Source of the DNA: Azoarcus sp.
Lineage (GTDB): Bacteria > Pseudomonadota > Gammaproteobacteria > Burkholderiales > Rhodocyclaceae
DNA: 64,000 nucleotides
Assembly (NCBI GenBank): GCA_020725025.1
Contig: DYFV01000011.1
Coordinates: forward strand, 1-64,000
Reading direction: 5' to 3'
The first letter of the stretch is position 1. Each line of letters begins with the position of its first letter. The position numbers and the translations under genes are program-made. The notes under the pieces are model-generated. The model did no database searches, was not told where the DNA came from, and saw only the letters and a program-made list of their open reading frames with translations. Of this stretch, positions 50,307-57,189 are shown in pieces.

Positions 50307-50552
50307 CCCTTTCCGCCGCCGGGCGGTGCAAGGGCTACACCGGCGGGCAGGAACTACCTGCGCGGCCGGCCGACGGCGGTGGGCTGCGCCCCCGTTCTTC
50401 CCGCAGCCGCGGGAACGCCGAATGCATGTCCCCGGCCTCGAGCGACAACCCCCGCTCGCCAGCTGTCCCGCCGGAACCGCTGTCCGGATCGCGGCATCGA
50501 TGGAGGCCTTCCCCGCGCGTCCGACGCTGGCAACTTGGTATAGGAGCGAGAC

Positions 50553-51206
50553 ATGCGTAGAGCGAGCCCCCATTTCCTGCCGGCCACCCTCGTCGTGGCC
50601 GGCCTGGCCCTGCCGACGGGCGTCACGAGCGCCGCCAGCGCCGAGGCGCTGCAACCCCCCATGCTGCCCCTGCTGGTGCAGGCAGGCGAGACCGCGCGCG
50701 GCACGGCCAAGTCGGGCCAGGCCTCCCTGTCCGAATCCGCCCGCAAGTTCGTCGAGGAGGCTGGCAAGAGCAACCTGCTCGAGATCCAGCTGGGTCAGGT
50801 GGCCGACAACAAGGCCCAGTCCGACCGCGTCAAGCAGTTCGGTCAGCAGATGGTCAAGGACCACGCCAAGGCCGACGCCCAGCTCGTGGAGGTGGTCGAG
50901 CCGATGGGCATCAAGGTGGCCAAGCAGCTCGACGAGCAGGGCAAGCAGAAGGTCGAGCGCCTGCGCAAGCTCGAGGGCCGGGAGTTCGACGAGGCCTACA
51001 TGGAGGAGATGGTCCAGGCCCACCAGAAGGACATCGAGTCCTTCCGCAAGCAGGCCGAGGGCGGCGACAACCCGAAACTCAAGGAGTACGCCGAGAACAC
51101 CCTGCCCGTGCTGGAGGAACACCTGAAGCAGGCGAAGGAGATCTCCGAGACGATGCAGGGCGGCGCGGCGGGACGTGCCGGCCCGGATGCGCCTGCCGGC
51201 CGCTGA
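50553..51206 (+). CDS. DUF4142 periplasmic protein
   Basis: This 217-residue exported protein has a signal peptide (about 1-28, cleavage after TSA or nearby) and a DUF4142 ferritin-like helical domain (EIQLGQVADNKAQSDRVKQF, QMVKDHAKADAQLVEVV, REFDEAYMEEMVQAHQKDIE). Proteins of this family carry conserved His and Glu residues and have no settled function. AGGAGCGAG precedes the ATG. The 246-bp gap upstream shows no gene and only a weak promoter (TTGGTATAGG near 50534). Confidence 0.85.
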   Translation: MRRASPHFLPATLVVAGLALPTGVTSAASAEALQPPMLPLLVQAGETARGTAKSGQASLSESARKFVEEAGKSNLLEIQLGQVADNKAQSDRVKQFGQQMVKDHAKADAQLVEVVEPMGIKVAKQLDEQGKQKVERLRKLEGREFDEAYMEEMVQAHQKDIESFRKQAEGGDNPKLKEYAENTLPVLEEHLKQAKEISETMQGGAAGRAGPDAPAGR

Positions 51207-51243
51207 AGCGGCGGCGGCCGCCTGCGAAGACGGCCGCCCGTGC

Positions 51244-51263
51244 GCGCCCCGAGGGCGGGGCGC
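51244..51263. terminator. GC hairpin between DUF4142 and narK genes
   Basis: GCGCCCCG (51244-51251) pairs with CGGGGCGC (51256-51263) around AGGG. It lies between two convergent genes and may end both transcripts. No T run follows on either strand, so it is a weak candidate. Confidence 0.35.
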
Positions 51264-51269
51264 CGGTCC

Positions 51270-52484
51270 TCAGATCTTCGCGCTGGTGAGGTGAGGCGCG
51301 CCCCAGGTGGTGCGCCAGCGCTTCTTTACGCCGGTGAGCCCCGCGAGCGCAAGCACCGCCAGGCAGGCGAAGATCAGGAAGCCCGCCTGGTAGCTGCCGG
51401 TGAGCTCGCGGGAGTAGCCGAGGCTGGAGGCGAGGTAGAAGCCGCCCACCCCGCCGGCCATGCCCACCAGGCCGGTCATCACGCCGATCTCGCGCCGGAA
51501 GCGCTGCGGCACGAGCTGGAACACCGCGCCGTTGCCCATGCCCAGCGCCAGCATGGCCCCGACGAACACGACCAGCGCCATCCACGCCGACGGTAGCCCG
51601 ACGCTCACCAGGGCGAGGAAGACCGCGGCGAGCAGGTACATCACCGTGAGCGACTTCACCCCGCCCACCCGGTCGGCCACGTTGCCGCCCACCGGGCGCA
51701 CCAGGGAGCCGGCGAACACGCAGGCCGCGGTGAAGTAGCCGGCGGTCTTGGGGTCCAGCCCGTACTGGGTGTTGAAGTAGATCACCAGGGAGGAGGCGAG
51801 GCCCACGAAGCCGCCGAAGGTGACCGAGTAGAAGAACATGAACCACCACGCGTCCCGGTCCTTCAGCACCTTCATGTACTCCGCGAAGGACTTGGGCGGC
51901 GGCGCGTCCGGGGCATCCTTGGCCACCACCACGAAGAACACCAGCACCAGCACGAGCGGGACGAGGGCGATGCCGAACACGCTGGTCCAACCGTAGGCGG
52001 CGGCGAGCCCCGGCGCCAGCAGCGCGGCGAAGGCGGTGCCGGAGTTGCCGGCACCGGCGATGCCCATCGCCGTGCCCTGGTGCTCGGGCGGATACCAGCG
52101 CGAGGCGAGCGGCAGCGCCGCGGCGAAGGAGGCCCCGGCCACCCCGAGGAAGAGCCCCAGCACCAGCGTCTGCTCGTAGCTGTGGATGCCGAACAGCCAC
52201 GCCCAGGCGAGGGCGGCGATGACCACCACCTGACCGATGATGGCCGCGCGCTTGGGCGAGAGGCGGTCTACCAGCACGCCCATGACGATGCGCAGCAGCG
52301 CCCCGGCGAGCACCGGGGTGGCGACCATGAGGCCCTTCTGCGCGTGGGAAAGCCCCAGGTCGTTGGCGATGCCCACGCCCAGCGGGCCCAGGATCACCCA
52401 CACCATGAAGGCGAGGTCGAAGTAAAGGAAGGCGGCGATCAGCGTGGGCGTGTGCCCGGCCTTCAGGAAGGATTTGGAGAGCAT
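51270..52484 (-). CDS. narK: MFS nitrate/nitrite transporter (NarK/NasA type)
   Basis: This is a 404-residue major facilitator protein with about twelve membrane segments. Nitrate/nitrite-porter signatures are AGAGNSGTAFAALLAPGLA and GMGNGAVFQLVPQ, and the loop between helices 2 and 3 reads GVLVDRLSPKR. The start at 52484 gives MLSKSFLKAGH. The frame extends further upstream across a hairpin. It is the last gene of the nirB-nirD-narK unit, so it probably imports nitrate for assimilation or exports nitrite. With nrtABCD it gives the cell two uptake routes. Confidence 0.92.
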   Translation of the reverse strand: MLSKSFLKAGHTPTLIAAFLYFDLAFMVWVILGPLGVGIANDLGLSHAQKGLMVATPVLAGALLRIVMGVLVDRLSPKRAAIIGQVVVIAALAWAWLFGIHSYEQTLVLGLFLGVAGASFAAALPLASRWYPPEHQGTAMGIAGAGNSGTAFAALLAPGLAAAYGWTSVFGIALVPLVLVLVFFVVVAKDAPDAPPPKSFAEYMKVLKDRDAWWFMFFYSVTFGGFVGLASSLVIYFNTQYGLDPKTAGYFTAACVFAGSLVRPVGGNVADRVGGVKSLTVMYLLAAVFLALVSVGLPSAWMALVVFVGAMLALGMGNGAVFQLVPQRFRREIGVMTGLVGMAGGVGGFYLASSLGYSRELTGSYQAGFLIFACLAVLALAGLTGVKKRWRTTWGAPHLTSAKI

Positions 52485-52508
52485 GGCTGTGGATTCGCGT
52501 GTGGATGC

Positions 52509-52541
52509 CCGCCGTCGGGCGCGAATCGCGCCCGACGGCGG
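52509..52541 (-). repeat. Perfect hairpin between nirD and narK
   Basis: CCGCCGTCGGGCGCG (52509-52523) and its exact complement (52527-52541) flank a 3-base centre, giving a 15-bp stem. No T run follows. It probably separates the stability of the nirBD and narK parts of the mRNA. Confidence 0.7.
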
Positions 52542-52582
52542 CACATCGGATTGGACCGGAAAAGCGGGACTTCGGCGTGCCC

Positions 52583-52915
52583 TCAGAGCTGGAGGAAGAT
52601 GTCGCCGTCTTCGACCCGCACCTGGAAGGGCCTGGTGCAGCCCACGTCGGGGGCTGCCGCCTCGCCGTTCTCGAGCTGGATCTTCCAGCTGTGCAGCGGG
52701 CAGGTCACGGTGCGCCCGTGGACGATGCCCGGCGAGAGCGGACCGCCCTTGTGGGGGCACTTGTCGTGCACCGCGAAGATCTCGTCCTCGGCGTTGCGGA
52801 AGATCGCGATGTCGCCGTGGCGCGCGCTCTTCACCACCCGCGAGCCCAGCACCGGGATCTCTTCCATTCGGCACACACGCTTCCAGTCGGCGGCCACTTC
52901 AATCGTCGTCGTCAT
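52583..52915 (-). CDS. nirD: Nitrite reductase small subunit NirD
   Basis: This 110-residue Rieske-like small subunit of NADH-dependent assimilatory nitrite reductase carries both halves of a Rieske [2Fe-2S] site, CPHKGGPLS (C and H) and CPLHSW (C and H). E. coli NirD lacks these ligands, so here the subunit probably binds an iron-sulfur cluster and takes part in electron transfer. It follows nirB by 25 bp on the minus strand. Confidence 0.94.
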   Translation of the reverse strand: MTTTIEVAADWKRVCRMEEIPVLGSRVVKSARHGDIAIFRNAEDEIFAVHDKCPHKGGPLSPGIVHGRTVTCPLHSWKIQLENGEAAAPDVGCTRPFQVRVEDGDIFLQL

Positions 52916-52940
52916 GATGTCGGTTCCCTGGAGGCGGTGG

Positions 52941-55388
52941 TCAGGCTTCGATCGCGAGATCTTCGAACTGGCGCCGCAGCAGCGGCTTCTCGGCGTGCTC
53001 CTGCCACGGATCCTTGTAGTCCTTGAGCGCGTAGAGGAGCCGCTCGTAGAGCGCGCGGCGGTTGTCCGCGTCCTCCACCACGAGCTTCTTCACGTGGTCC
53101 AGGCCCACCCGCTGCACGTAGTGGCAGGTGCGCTCCAGGTAGAAGCCTTCCTCCCGGTAGAGCTGCAGGAAGGCGCCGGAGACCTCCTTCACCTCCTCGT
53201 CGGTCTTCACCTTGCACAGGAACTCGGCGACTTCGGTCTTGATGCCGCCGTTGCCCGCGACGTAGATCTCGTAGCCGGAATCGACCCCGATCACGCCGAT
53301 GTCCTTGATGCCGGCCTCGGCGCAGTTCCTCGGGCAGCCGGACACGGCGAGCTTCACCTTGTGGGGCGACCACATGCCGAAGAGCATCTTCTCCAGCTTC
53401 ACCCCCATCTCCATCGAGCGCTGGGTGCCGAAGCGGCAGTGCTCGGCGCCGACGCAGGTCTTCACCGTGCGGATCGACTTGCCGTAGGCGTGGCCCGAGA
53501 CCATGCCGGCCTTGCCCAGGTCCGCCCACATCAGGGGCAGGTCCTCCTTCTTCACCCCCAAGAGGTCGATGCGCTGGCCGCCGGTGACCTTCACCGTGGG
53601 CACCTTGTACTTCTCGGCGACATCCGCGATGGCCCGCAGCTCGTCGGGCGTGGTGAGCCCGCCCCACATTCGCGGCACCACCGAGTAGGTGCCGTCCTTC
53701 TGGATGTTGGCGTGGGCGCGCTCGTTCACGAAGCGGCTCTGCGGGTCGTCCTGGGCCTCGTGGGGCCAGGTCGAGATGACGTAGTAGTTGAGCGCCGGGC
53801 GGCAGGTGGCGCAGCCGTTGGGCGTCTTCCAGTCGAGGAAGCGCTGGGCGTCGGCCACCGACAGGAGCTTGTTCTCGCGGATCGCGCGGCGCACCTCCCC
53901 GTGGGAGAGGTCGGTGCAGCCGCACACCGCCTTGCTGGTCGAGTCGGCCGGCTGGTAGGCGCCGCCCACGGTGGAGGCGAGGATCTGCTCCACCAGGCCG
54001 GTACACGAGCCGCAGGAGGAGGCCGCCTTGGTGTGCTTCTTCACCTCGTCCAGGGAGAACAGGCCGTGCTCCTTGATGGCCTTGACGATGGTGCCCTTGC
54101 ACACGCCGTTGCAGCCGCACACCTCGGCGGTGTCGGGCATGGCGGCGGCGGAGTTCGCGCCCTTGTGGCCGGCGTCGCCCAGGTGGGCGTTGCCGAAGAG
54201 CAGGTGATCGCGGATCTCGTGGACGTCCTGGCGGTCCTTGAGGAGCTGGAAGTACCACGCCCCGTCCTTGGTGTCGCCGTAGAGCACGGAGCCCACCACC
54301 TTGTCGTCCTTGAGCACCACGCGCTTGTAGACGCCCGCGCCCGGGTCGTGCAGCACGATGTCCTCGGTACCTTCGCCGCCCATGAAGTCGCCCGCGGAAA
54401 AGACGTCGATGCCGGTGACCTTGAGCTTGGTGGAGGTGACCGAGCCCTGGTAGCGGCCGATGCCGTACATGGCGAGGTGGTTGGCGCACACCTTGGCCTG
54501 CTCGAAGAGGGGGGCCACGAGGCCGTAGGCGGTGCCGCGGTGGTTGGCGCACTCGCCGACGGCGTAGATGCGCGGGTCGTAGGTCTGCATGGTGTCGCTC
54601 ACCACGATGCCGCGGTCGCAGTGGATGCCGGCGGCCTGGGCGAGCTCGGTGTTGGGACGGATGCCCGCGGCCATCACCACCAGGTCGGCGGGGAGAGTTT
54701 CGCCGTCCTTGAAGCGCACGGCACAGACGCGGCCCGATTCGCCGGCGACCAGCTCGGAGGTCTGCTTGTTGAGCGCGAACTTCATGCCCTTGGCTTCCAG
54801 GGCGGACTGCAGCATCTTGCCCGCGGTGCGGTCGAGCTGGCGCTCCATGATCCAGTCGGCGATGTGCACCACGGTGACGTCCATGCCGCGCAGGGCCAGG
54901 CCGTTGGCCGCCTCCAGGCCCAGCAGGCCCGCGCCGATCACGACCGCGTGGCGGTGGCGTGCGGCGGCGTCGATCATCTCGTCGGTGTCCTTGATGTCCC
55001 GGTAGGAGATCACGCCCGGCAGGTCCTTGCCCGGGACGGGGAGGATGAAGGGCGTGGAGCCGGTGGCGATGAGCAGCCGGTCGTACTCCACCTCGGTGCC
55101 GTCGGCCGCGATCACCTTGCGGCGCTTGCGGTCGATCTTCTCGACCTTGTTGTTCAGGTGCAGCGCGATGCCGTTGTCGGCATACCACTGCTTGTCGTTC
55201 AGGATGATGTCCTGGATCGTCATCTCCCCGGCGAGCACCGGCGACAGCAGGATGCGGTTGTAGTTCGGGTGCGGCTCCGCCCCGAAGACGGTGATGTCGT
55301 ACAGGTCGGGGGACAGCTTCAGCAGCTCTTCGAGCGTGCGGACGCCGGCCATGCCGTTGCCGACCATGACGAGTTTCGACTTGCGCAT
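52941..55388 (-). CDS. nirB: Nitrite reductase (NADH) large subunit
   Basis: NirB reduces nitrite to ammonium with NADH in the cytoplasm. The 815-residue protein has an FAD/NAD domain (VMVGNGMAGVRTLEEL, VVIGAGLLGLEAANGLAL), two BFD-type [2Fe-2S] motifs (VCGCNGVCKGTIVKAI, later CGCTDLSHGEVRRAI), then the siroheme/[4Fe-4S] domain with TCVGAEHCRFG and SGCPRNCAEAG. ATG 55388 has GAGGGAAC upstream. An ATG at 55406 is possible. Siroheme should come from the cobA product in this region. Confidence 0.96.
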   Translation of the reverse strand: MRKSKLVMVGNGMAGVRTLEELLKLSPDLYDITVFGAEPHPNYNRILLSPVLAGEMTIQDIILNDKQWYADNGIALHLNNKVEKIDRKRRKVIAADGTEVEYDRLLIATGSTPFILPVPGKDLPGVISYRDIKDTDEMIDAAARHRHAVVIGAGLLGLEAANGLALRGMDVTVVHIADWIMERQLDRTAGKMLQSALEAKGMKFALNKQTSELVAGESGRVCAVRFKDGETLPADLVVMAAGIRPNTELAQAAGIHCDRGIVVSDTMQTYDPRIYAVGECANHRGTAYGLVAPLFEQAKVCANHLAMYGIGRYQGSVTSTKLKVTGIDVFSAGDFMGGEGTEDIVLHDPGAGVYKRVVLKDDKVVGSVLYGDTKDGAWYFQLLKDRQDVHEIRDHLLFGNAHLGDAGHKGANSAAAMPDTAEVCGCNGVCKGTIVKAIKEHGLFSLDEVKKHTKAASSCGSCTGLVEQILASTVGGAYQPADSTSKAVCGCTDLSHGEVRRAIRENKLLSVADAQRFLDWKTPNGCATCRPALNYYVISTWPHEAQDDPQSRFVNERAHANIQKDGTYSVVPRMWGGLTTPDELRAIADVAEKYKVPTVKVTGGQRIDLLGVKKEDLPLMWADLGKAGMVSGHAYGKSIRTVKTCVGAEHCRFGTQRSMEMGVKLEKMLFGMWSPHKVKLAVSGCPRNCAEAGIKDIGVIGVDSGYEIYVAGNGGIKTEVAEFLCKVKTDEEVKEVSGAFLQLYREEGFYLERTCHYVQRVGLDHVKKLVVEDADNRRALYERLLYALKDYKDPWQEHAEKPLLRRQFEDLAIEA

Positions 55389-55400
55389 GATGTTCCCTCG

Positions 55401-55464
55401 CAACAATTGCCCCGGCGGGCGCCGGAGACGATTTCCTTGTCGCTTCAGGGATCGTCGTTGATCC
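55401..55464 (-). promoter_or_regulatory. Second ANTAR-type hairpin and competing stem in the nirB leader
   Basis: On the minus strand P2 is GGATC-AACGAC-GATCC (55464 to 55449) with A1 and G4 in the six-base loop. Its loop and 3' arm can also form GACGAT (55456 to 55451) pairing with ATCGTC (55432 to 55427), so the two structures exclude each other. A further GC stem CCGGC/GCCGG (55425-55412) and AATTGTT follow, only a weak terminator. Confidence 0.65.
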
Positions 55465-55486
55465 TGGAACCCTCGCGGGTCCCGGT

Positions 55487-55510
55487 GGGGTGGCCGCCGT
55501 TGGCCGCCCC
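55487..55510 (-). promoter_or_regulatory. First ANTAR-type hairpin in the nirB leader
   Basis: On the minus strand GGGGCGGCC-AACGGC-GGCCACCCC (one mismatch) shows the same six-base loop AACGGC as P2 in the cobA-nasA leader, with A1 and G4. It is separated from the second hairpin by 22 nt. Confidence 0.7.
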
Positions 55511-55582
55511 GGGGGCTGATGCGAATCCACTTACGCTTGCCGATCGCGCATCCCTTGCGCGACCGGCTCCTGGGCAGCGGTC

Positions 55583-55598
55583 AGCAAGACCCATGCCA
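55583..55598 (-). promoter_or_regulatory. Sigma-54 promoter of nirB
   Basis: Read on the minus strand, TGGCATG-GGTC-TTGCT has GG at 55597-55596 and GC at 55585-55584, the required 12-bp step. Transcription should start near 55572, giving a leader of about 180 nt that contains both ANTAR-type hairpins. Only scattered GCAC/GTGC half-sites are seen upstream. Confidence 0.82.
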
Positions 55599-55770
55599 TT
55601 GGCCGGAAGCCCCGTCGCAGCGGGGTGTCGGCGCCCCGCAATCCTTGGTGCAATGCGGAAACCGGCACATGCGGATGCGGGCCTCGCCGTGCTGCACTGC
55701 GATGCCGCACCCCGGGTCGATGCACCAACTTGAACCCGCATGCACCGCGAGAAGGCGCCGGCCGGGTGCG

Positions 55771-55818
55771 TTGACCGTTTTCGCAGGCTGTCGCTACAAT
55801 GCTTCAACATTTATTGAA
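55771..55818 (+). promoter_or_regulatory. arsR promoter and candidate ArsR operator
   Basis: TTGACC (55771-55776), an 18-bp spacer and TACAAT (55795-55800) form a good sigma-70 promoter. A perfect inverted repeat TTCAA-CATTTA-TTGAA (55803-55818) lies at the expected start of transcription and is a likely ArsR operator. Confidence 0.75.
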
Positions 55819-55831
55819 GAGACAAAACGAC

Positions 55832-56281
55832 ATGGCCGACGCGCTCCGTAAACAGGCCGAACCGGAAGCCGCCGAGCTCGCGGCGCCGGCGCTGCCGGCC
55901 GAGCTCAAGACCCGCGCGCTGCAGGTGTTCGAGGCGCTCTCGTCCGAGGTGCGCCTGGACGTGTTCCGGCTGCTGGTGCAGGCGGGGTCCCAGGGCCGGG
56001 TGGCGGGGGAGATCTCCACCGCGCTCGGGGTGCCCCCCACCAATCTCTCCTTCCACCTCAAGGCGCTGGTGCAGTCCGGGCTGCTCGCGGTGGAGCAGGA
56101 GGGGCGCTACCAGCGCTACCGCGCCAATATCGCGCTGATGCTCGAGACCATCGCCTTCCTCACCGCCAACTGCTGCGGCGACCACCCCGAGGAATGCGCC
56201 GACCTTCGGCGGAGCATGCCCGCCCTCGAACCCTTTCTTCCACCGCTCGTCTGCTCGCCCCAGGGAGGCTGCAACAAGTGA
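55832..56281 (+). CDS. arsR: ArsR-family arsenic-responsive repressor
   Basis: This is a 149-residue winged-helix repressor (LSSEVRLDVFRLLVQAG, GEISTALGVPPTNLSFHLKA, then the wing). The Cys set ANCCGDHPEEC near residues 108-118 resembles the C-terminal As(III) site of Acidithiobacillus ArsR, not the CVCDL helix-3 site of the E. coli protein. ATG 55832 is used because a start at 55799 would overlap the -10 box. GAAGAGA lies 9 nt upstream. The stop overlaps the arsC start. Confidence 0.93.
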   Translation: MADALRKQAEPEAAELAAPALPAELKTRALQVFEALSSEVRLDVFRLLVQAGSQGRVAGEISTALGVPPTNLSFHLKALVQSGLLAVEQEGRYQRYRANIALMLETIAFLTANCCGDHPEECADLRRSMPALEPFLPPLVCSPQGGCNK

Positions 56282-56769
56282 ACGTCCTTTTCCTGTGCAC
56301 CGGGAACTCCTGCCGGTCCATCCTCGCCGAGGCCACCTTCAACGCGCTGGCGCCGGCCGGCATGCGCGCCATGAGCGCCGGCAGCCAGCCCGCCGGCTAC
56401 GTGCACCCGCGCTCGCTGGCGCTGCTCGCCCGCGAGGGCATTCCGGCCACGGACTACTACAGCAAGTCGTGGAACGAGCTGCCCGAGACGCCCGACGTGG
56501 TGATCACCGTGTGCGCCTCCGCGGCAGGCGAGACCTGCCCGGTCTATCTCGCGCCGGTGCCGCGCGCCCACTGGGGCGTGGACGATCCGGCCAAGGCCAC
56601 CGGCACCGACGCCGAGATCGACGCCGCCTTCGAGACGGCCTACCGCATCCTGCGCGCCCGCATCGAGGCCTTCCTGGCGCTGCCGGCCGATCTGGCCGAA
56701 CGCGATCCCGAAGCCTTCCGCGCGGCGCTCGCGCGCATCGGCACGCTGCTGCCGGCAACCATGGCCTGA
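56278..56769 (+). CDS. arsC: Arsenate reductase, low-molecular-weight phosphatase type
   Basis: ArsC reduces arsenate to arsenite for efflux. The 163-residue protein has the phosphatase-like P-loop FLCTGNSCRSILAE (CX5R) near the N-terminus, a later Cys pair (CASAAGETCP), and the conserved DDP motif in GVDDPAK. This places it in the thioredoxin-linked (LMW-PTP) ArsC class. It starts at GTG 56278, overlapping the arsR stop as GTGA. Confidence 0.93.
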   Translation: MNVLFLCTGNSCRSILAEATFNALAPAGMRAMSAGSQPAGYVHPRSLALLAREGIPATDYYSKSWNELPETPDVVITVCASAAGETCPVYLAPVPRAHWGVDDPAKATGTDAEIDAAFETAYRILRARIEAFLALPADLAERDPEAFRAALARIGTLLPATMA

Positions 56770-56783
56770 AGAGGAACGAAGCG

Positions 56784-57137
56784 ATGAAGACGATCCAGGT
56801 ATTCGATCCGGCGCTGTGCTGCAGCACCGGCGTGTGCGGCACCGAGGTGGACCAGGCCCTGGTCACCGCCGCGGCCGATCTCGAGTGGGCGAAGGGGCAG
56901 GGGGCGCGCATCGAGCGCTTCAACCTCGCCCAGCAGCCCCTCGCCTTCGCCCAGAACCCGGTGGTGAAAGGCTTCCTGGAGCGCTCCGGCCAGGAGGCGC
57001 TGCCCCTGGTGCTGGTGGACGGCGAAGTCGCCCTCGCCGGCCGCTATCCCAACCGCGCCGAGCTCGCCCGCTGGGCCGGGCTGTCGGTGGTGCCGTCGGT
57101 CGAGAGCTCCTGCTGCAGCGGCGGGCGCTGCTGCTGA
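56784..57137 (+). CDS. arsD: Arsenic metallochaperone ArsD
   Basis: ArsD passes As(III) to the ArsA ATPase. The 117-residue protein has the metal-binding Cys pair and single Cys near the N-terminus (FDPALCCSTGVCG, about residues 12, 13 and 18) and a C-terminal Cys set (SSCCSGGRCC), as in the plasmid R773 protein. A thioredoxin-like core lies between (LPLVLVDGEVALAGRYPNRA). It is between arsC and arsA with short gaps. Confidence 0.94.
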   Translation: MKTIQVFDPALCCSTGVCGTEVDQALVTAAADLEWAKGQGARIERFNLAQQPLAFAQNPVVKGFLERSGQEALPLVLVDGEVALAGRYPNRAELARWAGLSVVPSVESSCCSGGRCC

Positions 57138-57189
57138 CAAGGCACCGCTCCTACGGGGGCGAGCCCGACCTCTTCCGATTGGTGATTCG

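Noticed and set aside
55660-55730. NtrC enhancer pair upstream of nirB
   Set aside because: Only GCAC or GTGC half-sites occur, with irregular spacing. No full GCAC-N7-GTGC site was found, so I did not list it as a feature.
55799-55831. Upstream start for ArsR
   Set aside because: It overlaps the -10 box and the candidate operator.
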